A stretch of 64,000 nt of DNA from Siphonobacter curvatus (GTDB taxonomy: Bacteria; Bacteroidota; Bacteroidia; Cytophagales; Spirosomataceae), in NCBI RefSeq assembly GCF_002943425.1, contig NZ_PTRA01000007.1, positions 124,001 to 188,000 on the forward strand, in the 5' to 3' direction. Positions within the stretch are counted from its first letter, which is position 1; every line of letters begins with the position of its first letter. A model generated the notes under the pieces. That model was not told where the DNA came from. It saw only the letters and a list, made by a program, of their open reading frames with translations, and did not search any database. A program made the translations under genes and the position numbers. Shown one piece after another: positions 1 through 8,402 of the stretch.

Positions 1-2961
1 ACCACTACCAATGCGGAAGGTCAGTATTCACTCAATATTCCCGACAATACGACAGGTGTCCTGGTCTTTACCTCAGTAGGCTATATGCCCAGCGAGGTAC
101 CGCTGGCCAATCAGAGCGTCATTAATATCACCCTCAAAGCCGGTACAACGGCCCTTTCGGAAGTAGTCGTAACGGCCCTTGGTATTAAGCGGGAAGCAAA
201 GAAACTAGGCTATTCCACCTCAACGGTGAATACCGAACAGATCACGACCAACCGCACGGTTAACCTCGGTAATAGTTTACAGGGAAAAGTAGCGGGCGTA
301 AACGTTACGGCTCCGGCGGGCGGACCGGGCGGTACTTCGAAAATCCGGATTCGGGGCCAGTCTTCGTTTAAGGGCGACAACTCTCCCCTGATCATCGTCA
401 ACGGTGTACCCATCAACAATACCAACTTTTCCAGCCGTCAGGGCGATGGGGATGGTACGACGAACCGAAGCGGCTCGGCTTCCGACGGTGGTGACGGTTT
501 ACAGAGTATTAATCAGGACGATATTCAGAGTATTACGGTACTGAAGGGGTCAACGGCGGCGGCTTTGTACGGTTTTCGGGCGAAGGATGGAGCGATTGTT
601 ATTACGACCAAAACCGGGCAAGTGGGACAGGGCATTGGCGTGGAGGTCAACTCGAACTTCATCGCCGACCAGGCCTTAGATTATACCGATTTCCAGTACG
701 ACTACGGTCAGGGTGAATACGGCAAACGTCCACAAAGCGTAGGCGATGCCCAGAGCTCGGGTGTATTTAGCTTCGGAGAACGGTTTGATGGAAAGCCTAC
801 GTATCAATTTGATGGGGTACAGCGGCCCTACCTGCCTCAACGCCACCGCATCCGGGATTTTTATCGCACGGGTACAAGCTGGAATAATTCCGTAGCCCTC
901 TCCGGAGGAAATGAGAAAGGGGGCTTCCGCCTATCCTTCTCGAATATGGACGCTACGTCGATTATGCCGAATTCGGATTTCCACAAACAAATTTTAAACC
1001 TGGGACTGAATTACAACTTCACACCGAAGCTGTCGGTACAGTTGAATGCCAACTACTCCAACGAGTACAACCACAATCCCCCTCAGATTGGCTTACAGGA
1101 TCTCAACGCCAATACTACCGTTTACACCACGGCTACTTCTGTGGCGATGAAGACGCTCGAAGAAAACCGCTACGACGAAAACGGGTATGAACGGGCTACC
1201 TCACGTTTCACCAATCGGAACAACCCGTACTGGGTAGCGTATGATCGCTTCGAGCACGTTCGCCGGGACCGTATTTTCGGTAACGCTTCGGTGCGCTACC
1301 AACTGACCGACTGGCTCTACGTGCAGGGCCGGATTGGGCAGGATTACTTCACGCGTCCTTACGATTTTAACCGTCCTACGGGTACCCGTTCAGTAGCCGC
1401 AGCGGCGACGGGATTCAATGGCTATTACTACCAGGAAGTGAATACCTTCCGCGAGCGAAACCTGGATTTCCTGATCGGCGGCAGTCACAAGATGGGTAAT
1501 TTTGGCCTTGACGTAACCCTAGGTGGAAACTCGCTCCAGCAAATTTTCACGAGTAACAACGCTTCGGCTACCAACTTCTACATCCGGGATTTGTATACCA
1601 TCATGAACGGACAGAATAAGGAGCCGCAGTACGGTTACTCCAAAAAACGGGTGAATTCGCTGTATGGCGTAGCGGAGCTTTCCTACAAGAACTTTTTATT
1701 CCTGAATGTCACAGCCCGGAATGACTGGTTCTCTACGCTGAATCCGAAATCCAACAGCTACCTGTATCCTTCCGTCAGCGGTAGTTTTGTTCTGAGTGAT
1801 GCCATCAAGGAGCGGCCGACCTGGATGAATTTTGCGAAAATTCGGGCAGCGTACGCGGAAGTCGGCGGTGATACGGATCCCTACCAGAATGCTTTGTTCT
1901 ACAACCTCAACGCGAACCCTTTGCAGGGACAAGCCCTGGGTTATATTACCAGCGATGTCAGCCCGAATCCGGACTTGAAGCCTTTAAAGGTGAAAGAAGC
2001 GGAATTAGGGCTGGAGTTCCGTACCCTGGACAGCCGTATCAATTTGGATGTAGCCTATTACAACAAGAAAACGGTTGATGAAATTCTGAACGTGGATATT
2101 TCAACGGCTTCGGGCTACAACAAATCAAAAGTAAACGTGGGACAACTTCGTAACAAGGGTATTGAAGCTTTACTGACCTTGATTCCGGTTCGGAAAGAAA
2201 AATTCACCTGGGAAACTTCCTTCAACTTTACTTACAACGAAAGTGAAGTACTCGCCTTGGCCGACGGACAGGCCCGTTTAAAAGTAGGTCAGGGTGACTT
2301 TTTTGGTGAAGTTTGGCACGAGGTCGGTATGCCGATGGCTTCGCTTCGCGGCATTGCCTATAAACGCGATAACCAGGGCCGGATCATCACCGCCGGCGGC
2401 AAGCCCGTAGCGGGCCCGATCACGACCTTCGGCAGTGCAATTCCCAAGTATACGGGCGGCTGGATCAACACCTTTACCGTGGCGGGTTTCCGCATCTTTA
2501 CGCAGGTGGATTTCAAGGGAGGCCATAAAATCATCTCTAATTCTAACCTGAACTTCTTGCGTCATGGACTGGCGAAAGAATCGCTGGTCGGTCGTGAAGG
2601 CGGCGTACTCTTCGAAGGCGTAACGGCCGAAGGGGCTCCCAACACGACCCGCGTGGAAGCCGAAGATTTTTACTCCAGCTATCGGAGTACGAACAACGCC
2701 GAGCGTTTTGTCTACAATGCTAGTTTCATTCGCTGGCGTTCGCTCTCGGTGAGTTACGATCTGTCCCGTTTCGTTCGTAAATCATTCGTGAAGAACCTGA
2801 CGGTTTCCGCCCTTTGTAACAACGTACTGCTCATCAAAAAACACCTGCCCAATCTAGATCCGGAAGCGGTGAACGGAGCGTCTGATAACATTCAGGGGAT
2901 TGAAACGCATACACTTCCGACGAGTCGCAGCTACGGTATGAATTTGAACCTGAAATTTTGA
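1..2961 (+). CDS. SusC/RagA-family TonB-dependent outer-membrane transporter, 5' end outside window
   Basis: The reading frame is open from base 1, so the start codon lies upstream of the window; 986 residues are visible. The first residues complete a carboxypeptidase-regulatory-like domain (ending in the typical FTSVGYMP strand). The TonB-box-like region SEVVVTALG follows, then a plug domain with the SusC signatures LQGKVAGV, IRIRGQSS and PLIIVNGVPI, then a long beta-barrel ending in NLNLKF with a C-terminal aromatic. SusC proteins form the outer-membrane barrel that imports glycans or peptides bound by a SusD lid, powered by TonB-ExbBD. The SusD partner begins 5 bases after the stop, so the two form an operon. 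No glycosidase or protease is visible nearby, so the substrate cannot be named. Confidence 0.95.
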   Translation, partial: TTTNAEGQYSLNIPDNTTGVLVFTSVGYMPSEVPLANQSVINITLKAGTTALSEVVVTALGIKREAKKLGYSTSTVNTEQITTNRTVNLGNSLQGKVAGVNVTAPAGGPGGTSKIRIRGQSSFKGDNSPLIIVNGVPINNTNFSSRQGDGDGTTNRSGSASDGGDGLQSINQDDIQSITVLKGSTAAALYGFRAKDGAIVITTKTGQVGQGIGVEVNSNFIADQALDYTDFQYDYGQGEYGKRPQSVGDAQSSGVFSFGERFDGKPTYQFDGVQRPYLPQRHRIRDFYRTGTSWNNSVALSGGNEKGGFRLSFSNMDATSIMPNSDFHKQILNLGLNYNFTPKLSVQLNANYSNEYNHNPPQIGLQDLNANTTVYTTATSVAMKTLEENRYDENGYERATSRFTNRNNPYWVAYDRFEHVRRDRIFGNASVRYQLTDWLYVQGRIGQDYFTRPYDFNRPTGTRSVAAAATGFNGYYYQEVNTFRERNLDFLIGGSHKMGNFGLDVTLGGNSLQQIFTSNNASATNFYIRDLYTIMNGQNKEPQYGYSKKRVNSLYGVAELSYKNFLFLNVTARNDWFSTLNPKSNSYLYPSVSGSFVLSDAIKERPTWMNFAKIRAAYAEVGGDTDPYQNALFYNLNANPLQGQALGYITSDVSPNPDLKPLKVKEAELGLEFRTLDSRINLDVAYYNKKTVDEILNVDISTASGYNKSKVNVGQLRNKGIEALLTLIPVRKEKFTWETSFNFTYNESEVLALADGQARLKVGQGDFFGEVWHEVGMPMASLRGIAYKRDNQGRIITAGGKPVAGPITTFGSAIPKYTGGWINTFTVAGFRIFTQVDFKGGHKIISNSNLNFLRHGLAKESLVGREGGVLFEGVTAEGAPNTTRVEAEDFYSSYRSTNNAERFVYNASFIRWRSLSVSYDLSRFVRKSFVKNLTVSALCNNVLLIKKHLPNLDPEAVNGASDNIQGIETHTLPTSRSYGMNLNLKF

Positions 2962-2966
2962 TTCAC

Positions 2967-4502
2967 ATGAAAAAGATACTGATACTTCTGGCGATGGCTG
3001 CGGGCCTGAGCAGTTGCGATAAAGATTTCGAAAATATCAATACCAATCCGACCCAATCCACGAATATTGATCCAGTGTATTTGTTTTCCAACGCCCAGCT
3101 CAATACGACACTCGCTTCCCAGACGATGTTTTACGAAGCCGCGATTGTCCAACAGGTCAATACACCTTTCGGAGGGGTCAATACGGGAGCGAACCTGAAT
3201 CAGGATTACCGGGACAATACGCGGGTCAACTGGCTGTACCTCTACAGTGGTACCAACAACGGCAACAATGGTCCCATCAAGCTGCTCACGGCGGTACTGG
3301 ATCAAACCAAAGCCGACAGTTCGCGGACGAACCTTTACCACATGTCCCGCATCTGGCGAGCCTACGTGTTTCAGGTTTTGGTAGACACCTACGGCGATGT
3401 TCCCTATTTCGACGCGGGTAAAGCCTATATTTCCGGGAATAAGCTACCGAAGTACGACCCTCAAGCGGAAATTTATGCGGACCTGGTCAAAGAACTCGAA
3501 GGAGCCATTGCCGGACTTAACGCCGCCAAACGCATTGAAACGGGTGATTTATTTTATCAGGGAAACGTAGCGAAATGGAAACGGCTGGGTTATTCGCTTT
3601 TACTGCGAATCGGGATGCGGTACTCGAAAACGGATCCAGCTAAAGCCCAGGCTCTGGCTCAGAAAGCCTATCAGGGTGGTGTACTGCAATCGAACGACGA
3701 CAATGTCAGAATTCAGTATTCCAGCATTTACACCAATCCGCTCGGGAATCTTTGGAACAATACGGAAAAAGCGAATTTGTACGTAGGTGCTCCGTTTGTA
3801 TCGTATTTAAAATCGACGAATGATCCCCGGCTTACCGTGATTGCCGTACGCTACGGCGAACCTTCCAAAAACCCTGAACAAACGACTGTAGATCGCACGT
3901 TTGCTAATCAGATCGGTATGCCCTTCGGTTACGATGATGGCTCCATTGGCAGTGCTCCTAACTTCCCCGGAAAAGTAGCTTCGGGGGGCTGGAATTATTC
4001 CCAGATCAATCGTCGGACGGTCGGGAAGGTAGATGGCCCTACGTACTATGTGACCTACGCCCAAACGCAGTTGCTACTGGCTGAGGCCGCTCAACGGGGC
4101 TGGATTCAAGCTTCGGCGGCTGATCTATACAAAACGGGCGTAGCGGCTCACATGAATCAGATGAAAGATTACGATGCTTCAGCTACGATCCCTCAGACGG
4201 CGATTGATGAATACCTAGCCGCTCAGCCTTATACGGCTGCCCGTGGATTGGAACAGATCAATAGCCAGTACTGGGTTGCTTCCTTTCTAAATGGCCCGGA
4301 AGCATTTGCCAACTGGCGGCGTAGTGGATTTCCGGTATTGACCCCGAATAAATATCCCGGCCGAACCATTGCCGGAGATTTTATCCGTCGCCTTACCTAC
4401 CCGATTCTGGAACAATCCGTTAACGCGGAAAATTACAATGCTGCGGTAAGCCGGCAGGGTCCAGATGACCTGGAAACGCGAGTTTTCTGGGATAAACCCT
4501 AA
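2967..4502 (+). CDS. SusD/RagB-family nutrient-binding outer-membrane lipoprotein
   Basis: Surface lipoprotein that binds nutrient and closes over the upstream SusC barrel. The ATG at 2967 gives a lipoprotein signal peptide with lipobox LSSC near residue 18; a TTG at 2958 is also in frame but would overlap the susC stop and lengthen the signal. The mature N terminus ENINTNPTQS and the length of about 511 residues fit the SusD-like_2 subgroup rather than classical SusD. TPR-like helical repeats dominate the fold in this family. A strong hairpin terminator follows at 4525, so the susC-susD pair is the whole end of this transcription unit. Confidence 0.93.
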   Translation: MKKILILLAMAAGLSSCDKDFENINTNPTQSTNIDPVYLFSNAQLNTTLASQTMFYEAAIVQQVNTPFGGVNTGANLNQDYRDNTRVNWLYLYSGTNNGNNGPIKLLTAVLDQTKADSSRTNLYHMSRIWRAYVFQVLVDTYGDVPYFDAGKAYISGNKLPKYDPQAEIYADLVKELEGAIAGLNAAKRIETGDLFYQGNVAKWKRLGYSLLLRIGMRYSKTDPAKAQALAQKAYQGGVLQSNDDNVRIQYSSIYTNPLGNLWNNTEKANLYVGAPFVSYLKSTNDPRLTVIAVRYGEPSKNPEQTTVDRTFANQIGMPFGYDDGSIGSAPNFPGKVASGGWNYSQINRRTVGKVDGPTYYVTYAQTQLLLAEAAQRGWIQASAADLYKTGVAAHMNQMKDYDASATIPQTAIDEYLAAQPYTAARGLEQINSQYWVASFLNGPEAFANWRRSGFPVLTPNKYPGRTIAGDFIRRLTYPILEQSVNAENYNAAVSRQGPDDLETRVFWDKP

Positions 4503-4524
4503 AAAGTACAAATTTCTACTACTA

Positions 4525-4558
4525 GAGCGTCCGGGAGCCTATTTCCGGACGCTTTTTG
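4525..4558 (+). terminator. Intrinsic terminator of the first susCD operon
   Basis: Eight-bp GC-rich stem (GCGTCCGG at 4527-4534 with CCGGACGC at 4545-4552), 10-base loop, followed directly by TTTTT. It lies 23 bases after the susD stop. Confidence 0.9.
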
Positions 4559-4559
4559 T

Positions 4560-4938
4560 TTCTATGGATATGTACGAAAGAAGCCAATGACTTGAATAGC
4601 CCATGGCTTTAAAACAGAATAATATTTTGAATTATGCCATTATCTATAATCGTTATAGATTACTATTCACGTTCAAAAACGACGAACAAACTTCAAGGTA
4701 TTGTACAATTTATATTTATTAACTATTTGATAATCAAAAAATTATGTACAAAAATTTGTTCATTTGGAAATCGTCAATGTACCTTTGCAGCCGTTCTGAA
4801 GAAGTTCGTTGGACAGGCGATTTAAACCGATCATCCAAATAATATTCCGTTTGACTGCTTTCTTCTTCTTTCAACCATCAATCAACTATACTTTTGAAAC
4901 GTCTTTAAAACAAAGACACATTGATTTAGCACACAGCC
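4560..4938. other. AT-rich 379-bp intergenic region with a promoter near its right end
   Basis: No convincing gene lies here. The stretch is clearly richer in A+T than the flanking genes. It holds an 8-base palindrome (TTGTACAA near 4699), an imperfect inverted repeat TGTACAAA/TTTGTTCA around 4755-4772, and a near-perfect Bacteroidota promoter at 4765-4797. Short open frames at 4634-4825 and 4809-5036 have neither family signatures nor a plausible start context. Confidence 0.6.
4765..4797 (+). promoter_or_regulatory. Predicted promoter for the secreted protein at 4939
   Basis: TTTG at 4765-4768 and TACCTTTG at 4790-4797, separated by 21 bases, match the Bacteroidota primary-sigma consensus TTTG-N(19-23)-TAnnTTTG. 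Transcription would begin near 4804, giving a 5' leader of about 135 bases. The right arm of an inverted repeat overlaps the -33 box and could be an operator (inference). Confidence 0.6.
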
Positions 4939-5352
4939 ATGAAAAACATCATCAAGTCCCTTGCCCTTCTGCTTACCCTGAGTACGTTCGCTGCCCAAGC
5001 CACGGATCTGGAAAAAAATCCCGGTACGGAGAATGAGGCGAACACCTTCCAGACGAATGTCTTCAAGGGTAAAAAAGCGACGCAATTTTATTGCTTTGTT
5101 GATAAACAGGCAGGTCAACGTTTAACGATCACGATTCGTGACCAGAAGAATAACGTTCTCAACGAACAATACATCTCGAAGAATACGACACACGTGGCTC
5201 AGGTTATAGATTTGAGTCAGTTATCCGACGGTGATTATACGCTGACCATTTCAGATGCGAACCGTATGGTTGTACACCCGGTACGTATTACGACGGCTGC
5301 TGCGGTACGTTACGTATATGTATCTGAAGACGCCGCCGCTACAGTGAAATAA
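4939..5352 (+). CDS. Small secreted protein of unknown function (DUF3244-like beta-sandwich)
   Basis: 137 residues. A clear signal peptide covers residues 1-21 (MKNIIKSLALLLTL...AAQA). The mature part is mostly predicted beta strands: repeated alternating patterns such as RLTITIRDQKN and DYTLTISDANRMVV resemble the small Ig-like/DUF3244 or sorting-domain type proteins that Bacteroidota export to the periplasm or surface. Assignment to a named family is tentative. There are no cysteines after the signal apart from one at YCF, and no catalytic motif. It is monocistronic: its own promoter lies upstream and a terminator follows at 5378. Confidence 0.75.
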   Translation: MKNIIKSLALLLTLSTFAAQATDLEKNPGTENEANTFQTNVFKGKKATQFYCFVDKQAGQRLTITIRDQKNNVLNEQYISKNTTHVAQVIDLSQLSDGDYTLTISDANRMVVHPVRITTAAAVRYVYVSEDAAATVK

Positions 5353-5377
5353 GCAGATTCAAAACGATTTCCCCAAG

Positions 5378-5412
5378 AACGGTGACTTTCGAAAGAGGGT
5401 CGCCGTTTTTTT
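5378..5412 (+). terminator. Intrinsic terminator after the small secreted protein
   Basis: Stem AACGGTGAC (5378-5386) with GTCGCCGTT (5399-5407, one G-T pair), followed by a run of T. Confidence 0.85.
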
Positions 5413-5449
5413 ATGGATTCGGGTTTAAGCAAGGGAAAGTAAAGGGCAT

Positions 5450-5476
5450 AAAAAAACCCGGCGGATTCCACCGAGT
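5450..5476 (-). terminator. Second minus-strand terminator downstream of the LysM gene
   Basis: Read on the minus strand: ACTCGGTGG, 3-base loop, CCGCCGGGT, then TTTTTT. Nine pairs including G-T wobbles. It lies about 185 bases beyond the LysM stop and behind the stronger hairpin at 5603, so it may be a back-up terminator. Confidence 0.6.
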
Positions 5477-5602
5477 CTTTCCCGTAAAAGCCATGAAAAC
5501 AATAAATGATGTTCAAACATAAGTTATTTATTCGGGAAATCAAAACCTTCAAAGGTCCTATTTTCAAAATTTTTATAAATGCTTCCCTCTTTTTAGTACG
5601 AA

Positions 5603-5636
5603 AAAATGCGGTTTTGCCTGAACAAAACCGCATTTT
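5603..5636. terminator. Bidirectional terminator downstream of the LysM gene
   Basis: Perfect 14-bp inverted repeat (5603-5616 with 5623-5636) with A-run and T-run flanks, 26 bases past the minus-strand LysM stop. Confidence 0.85.
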
Positions 5637-5661
5637 CAATAAGGAATCAAAGATCGCTTTT

Positions 5662-6342
5662 CTATTTTTTGGGATAAGGAATAATTAATTTTTCCCCTTT
5701 CTCTACGTAGTTCTTCGTCTTCCCATTCGCTTTCATCAAAGCGTCTACCGTCACGCCATATTTCTGGGCTACGACGCGTAAAATATCGCCCTTTCCCACG
5801 GTATGCGTCGCGTAGACGGGAATCTTCAGATTTTTCCCCGCCTGTAATTTTGTCGGATCTACATCAGGGTTCGCCGCCTTAAGCCGACTTTCGGAGAGAC
5901 CATACTTCGTAGCAATGCTGTAGAAGGTCTGTCCACCATTGACTTTATAAGAAATAGCCCCACCCCGGGCGACGACTGCCTCCGTGCTCTTTTCCGCCTT
6001 TTTCTCCTCTTTCTTTTCTTCTTTTTTCTCCGTTTTTGCTACCGGCTTCTTCGTTTCAGTAGCCGTATCCGTCGTACCCGTAGGGCCCATCGTCGGCGTA
6101 GCATCAATGGCTTCCGGTTGTACGGCGGGCGGTGTGGGTACGTCCGAAGCTACGTTTTCGGAACTAGCATCTGTAAAAGCTGCCGTTTCTACTTTCTGCG
6201 GCGTCAGCGTCACGGCGTCTTCATCCATAAAATACGCGTAGCCAATATACAGCAGGGCAACGACTACAATAACGAGCACGCCGAGCGTAATGGTGGGTAG
6301 ACTGGAGCCTTCTTTGGGGTTTCGTTCTTCCATAGCGTTCAT
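5662..6342 (-). CDS. Membrane-anchored protein with two LysM peptidoglycan-binding domains
   Basis: 226 residues. A short cytoplasmic N terminus is followed by one membrane segment (about residues 17-38). A long flexible linker (about 40-127) contains a Lys/Glu block TEKKEEKKEEKKAEKS. Two LysM domains follow: 131-176 (SYKVNGGQTFYSIATKYGLS...) and 179-222 (HTVGKGDILRVVAQKYGVT...). LysM binds the glycan chains of peptidoglycan. No catalytic domain is present, so it probably tethers the inner membrane to the wall or scaffolds cell-wall enzymes (inference). An alternative ATG lies three codons in. It is upstream of nothing in its direction and ends in strong terminators, so it is probably monocistronic. 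Confidence 0.9.
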   Translation of the reverse strand: MNAMEERNPKEGSSLPTITLGVLVIVVVALLYIGYAYFMDEDAVTLTPQKVETAAFTDASSENVASDVPTPPAVQPEAIDATPTMGPTGTTDTATETKKPVAKTEKKEEKKEEKKAEKSTEAVVARGGAISYKVNGGQTFYSIATKYGLSESRLKAANPDVDPTKLQAGKNLKIPVYATHTVGKGDILRVVAQKYGVTVDALMKANGKTKNYVEKGEKLIIPYPKK

Positions 6343-6404
6343 GATAGTGGTGAGGACCGCTAACGGCCTTCCCTTCGAGTGGGCTGAGATTAAATTACGT
6401 CTGT

Positions 6405-6899
6405 TTAAGCTGGAGGCAAACCTTCACGAGCCTGCTGGCTCATTTCAGCCACTTTTGTTTCTAACGAAATTTTATAGTCCTGCAATTTATCGGCGATTTC
6501 TTTATTTGCAACTCCTAAAATCTGGATCGCTAAAATTCCGGCATTTTTTGCTCCATTTAAAGCTACCGTGGCCACGGGTACGCCTCCCGGCATCTGCAGG
6601 ATGGAGAGTACCGAGTCCCAGCCATCGATGGAATTCGACGACTTAACCGGTACCCCAATCACGGGCAACGTGGTAACACTGGCGACCATACCTGGCAAGT
6701 GAGCCGCTCCACCAGCTCCGGCGATGATGACGTCAATACCTCGCTCGCGGGCGGATTGAGCGTACTCAATCATTTTTAAAGGGGTGCGGTGGGCGGATAC
6801 AATATCAATTTCGTACGGTACGCCAAATTCATTACAAACGTCGACAGCTTCCTGCATGACCTTCAGGTCCGAAATGCTGCCCATGATGATTCCAATCAT
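6405..6899 (-). CDS. purE: N5-carboxyaminoimidazole ribonucleotide mutase
   Basis: 164 residues starting at MIGIIMGSISDL. PurE converts N5-CAIR, made by PurK, to CAIR in de novo purine synthesis (EC 5.4.99.18). The class I signatures are visible: the GSxSD phosphate-binding loop near the start, the SAHRTP segment and the GAGGAAHLPGM loop with its conserved histidine. An in-frame TTG-type extension upstream (to 6965) runs through repetitive intergenic sequence and is not supported. It lies 96 bases downstream of purK in the same direction; the gap holds a 14-bp inverted repeat (6922-6989). The C terminus is slightly longer than usual. Confidence 0.96.
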   Translation of the reverse strand: MIGIIMGSISDLKVMQEAVDVCNEFGVPYEIDIVSAHRTPLKMIEYAQSARERGIDVIIAGAGGAAHLPGMVASVTTLPVIGVPVKSSNSIDGWDSVLSILQMPGGVPVATVALNGAKNAGILAIQILGVANKEIADKLQDYKISLETKVAEMSQQAREGLPPA

Positions 6900-6921
6900 T
6901 GTGTTTTGAGTTTTGGGTTTT

Positions 6922-6989
6922 GGGTTTTGAGTTAATCGATTGTATAGCGACTGGTTGCACTGCAACTCAAAACGCTTAACTCAAAACCC
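6922..6989. repeat. Nested inverted repeat and GTTTTGG-type tandem repeats between purK and purE
   Basis: GGGTTTTGAGTTAA (6922-6935) is perfectly inverted at 6976-6989. Inside it sits a smaller perfect palindrome GTTGCA-C-TGCAAC (6954-6966). The left arm is part of a run of heptamer-like units (GTTTTGAG / TTTTGGG) from 6903 to 6930. No T-run follows, so it is not a standard terminator. Confidence 0.75.
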
Positions 6990-6995
6990 GAAACC

Positions 6996-8129
6996 CTATG
7001 CGATAATGCGAACTGCGTTTTTTAGATTTTCTACTTTTCGTTTGAGGCTTTCCAGCTCTTTATCGACGATGGTGACGTGGCCCATTTTCCGGAAAGGCTT
7101 GGTCATGGTCTTGCCGTACAGGAAGGGATGTACACCGGGGGTTTCCAGCAGGGTCTCCATGCCTTCGTAGCGGGCTTCCCCTTCGTAGCCTTCGGCCCCG
7201 AGCAGATTAATCATCGCCGCGTAAGAATGAGCGTGGGTATCGCCCAAGGGGTAATTAAGTACGGCCCGCAGGTGTTGCTCAAACTGGCTGACATCATTGG
7301 CCCGCAAGGTATGGTGACCCGAGTTATGCGGACGAGGGGCTACTTCGTTGATGAGAATTTCACCGTCTTTGGTTAGAAACATTTCTACCGCCAGCAAACC
7401 GACAATCCCGAACGCTTCCGCCGTACGACTGGCTACGAACTGAGCCCGGGCATTGATTTCTTCACTCACCGAAGCCGGAGCAAACAGGTACTCGACCATA
7501 TTGGCTTCGGGATGGAAAACCATTTCTACGGTAGGAAAAGTTTTCACATCACCGCGCTGGTTACGAGCAACAATGACGGCTAGTTCTTTTTCAAAATCAA
7601 CGGCTTTTTCCAGTAACCCCGGAGCATCGAAGGCTTTATCGAAATCGGCCGGGGTGGCGATGCGTTGTACCCCACGACCGTCGTAACCTCCTTTACCCAG
7701 TTTATGAAAAGCGGGCAGGAAATCGGCGTACTGCCGGGCGTCTTCCCGGTTTTCAGTCAGAATGAAATCGGACGTAGGTAAGTGATGATCGCGGAAAAAC
7801 TGCTTCTGTACGCGTTTATCCTGAATAATTTCCACGATTTCCGGTTGCGGAAATACGCGTACCCCTTCGCTTTGTAACTGCTTGAGGGCCTCCAGATTGA
7901 CGGCTTCAATTTCAATCGTCAGCACGTCCAGGTCCTTTCCAAAAGCGTATACGGTATCAAAATCCTGAAACGATCCTAGCACAAATTCCGGTGCGATGCG
8001 GGCACAGGGAGCATCCGGATCCGGATCGAGTACTTTGATGGATAAGTCAAAATCGATAGCTACCTGTAGTAGCATCCGGCCTAATTGGCCACCGCCCAAA
8101 ATGCCGAGCCGAGTATGAGGAGTAAACAT
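6996..8129 (-). CDS. purK: N5-carboxyaminoimidazole ribonucleotide synthase
   Basis: 377 residues. ATP-grasp enzyme that carboxylates AIR with bicarbonate and ATP (EC 6.3.4.18), feeding PurE next door. The N-terminal Rossmann-like loop LGILGGGQLGRM, the DPDPDAPCA segment, the ATP-grasp glycine loop KLGKGGYDGRGVQ and the metal-binding EVAPRPHNSGHHT motif are all present. The start MFTPHTRLG fits the family N terminus. A TATCTTTG -7-like element ends only five bases before the start codon (8134-8141), implying a very short leader. purK-purE is a natural pathway pair. Confidence 0.97.
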   Translation of the reverse strand: MFTPHTRLGILGGGQLGRMLLQVAIDFDLSIKVLDPDPDAPCARIAPEFVLGSFQDFDTVYAFGKDLDVLTIEIEAVNLEALKQLQSEGVRVFPQPEIVEIIQDKRVQKQFFRDHHLPTSDFILTENREDARQYADFLPAFHKLGKGGYDGRGVQRIATPADFDKAFDAPGLLEKAVDFEKELAVIVARNQRGDVKTFPTVEMVFHPEANMVEYLFAPASVSEEINARAQFVASRTAEAFGIVGLLAVEMFLTKDGEILINEVAPRPHNSGHHTLRANDVSQFEQHLRAVLNYPLGDTHAHSYAAMINLLGAEGYEGEARYEGMETLLETPGVHPFLYGKTMTKPFRKMGHVTIVDKELESLKRKVENLKNAVRIIA

Positions 8130-8133
8130 GCCG

Positions 8134-8141
8134 CAAAGATA
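8134..8141 (-). promoter_or_regulatory. Predicted -7 element of the purK promoter
   Basis: TATCTTTG on the minus strand fits TAnnTTTG. No clear TTTG -33 box is seen at the expected distance. The element lies so close to the start codon that the transcript would be nearly leaderless, unless another promoter upstream is used. Confidence 0.4.
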
Positions 8142-8225
8142 CAGGGCTAAAGGAAGTTGCGTAATTTTTAGGCGGAGTTTTGAGTTTAGCGTTGGGAGTT
8201 TGGTGTTAATCTTGTCCCCTGACGA

Positions 8226-8306
8226 ACGTTGCCGGAAGTCTTAAAACCCCCAAAGGGGTTCAACCATGAATAGCCCGGTAGGAAATGTAGGGTAGCTTGG
8301 CAACGT
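8226..8306. repeat. Nested inverted-repeat element in the purK / 8403 intergenic gap
   Basis: Outer arms ACGTTGCC (8226-8233) and GGCAACGT (8299-8306) are perfectly inverted. They enclose a hairpin AACCCC-CAAA-GGGGTT (8245-8260) and a segment containing GAATAGCCCGG. The 273-bp gap around it (8130-8402) contains no gene. The composition resembles short palindromic intergenic elements; membership in a repeat family is inferred only. Confidence 0.5.
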
Positions 8307-8402
8307 CTATAGCGAACATTGAAGTCCTAAAAGAGAAGTCAGCCACAGCATTATGCAGAGGGCATCCGGCCACTTGAAAACATTCCAATCCCTTTCTTAG
8401 TC

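Noticed and set aside
4634-5036. Short + strand frames in the AT-rich gap
   Set aside because: Biased composition, no signal or domain, and the second overlaps the secreted protein gene in another frame.
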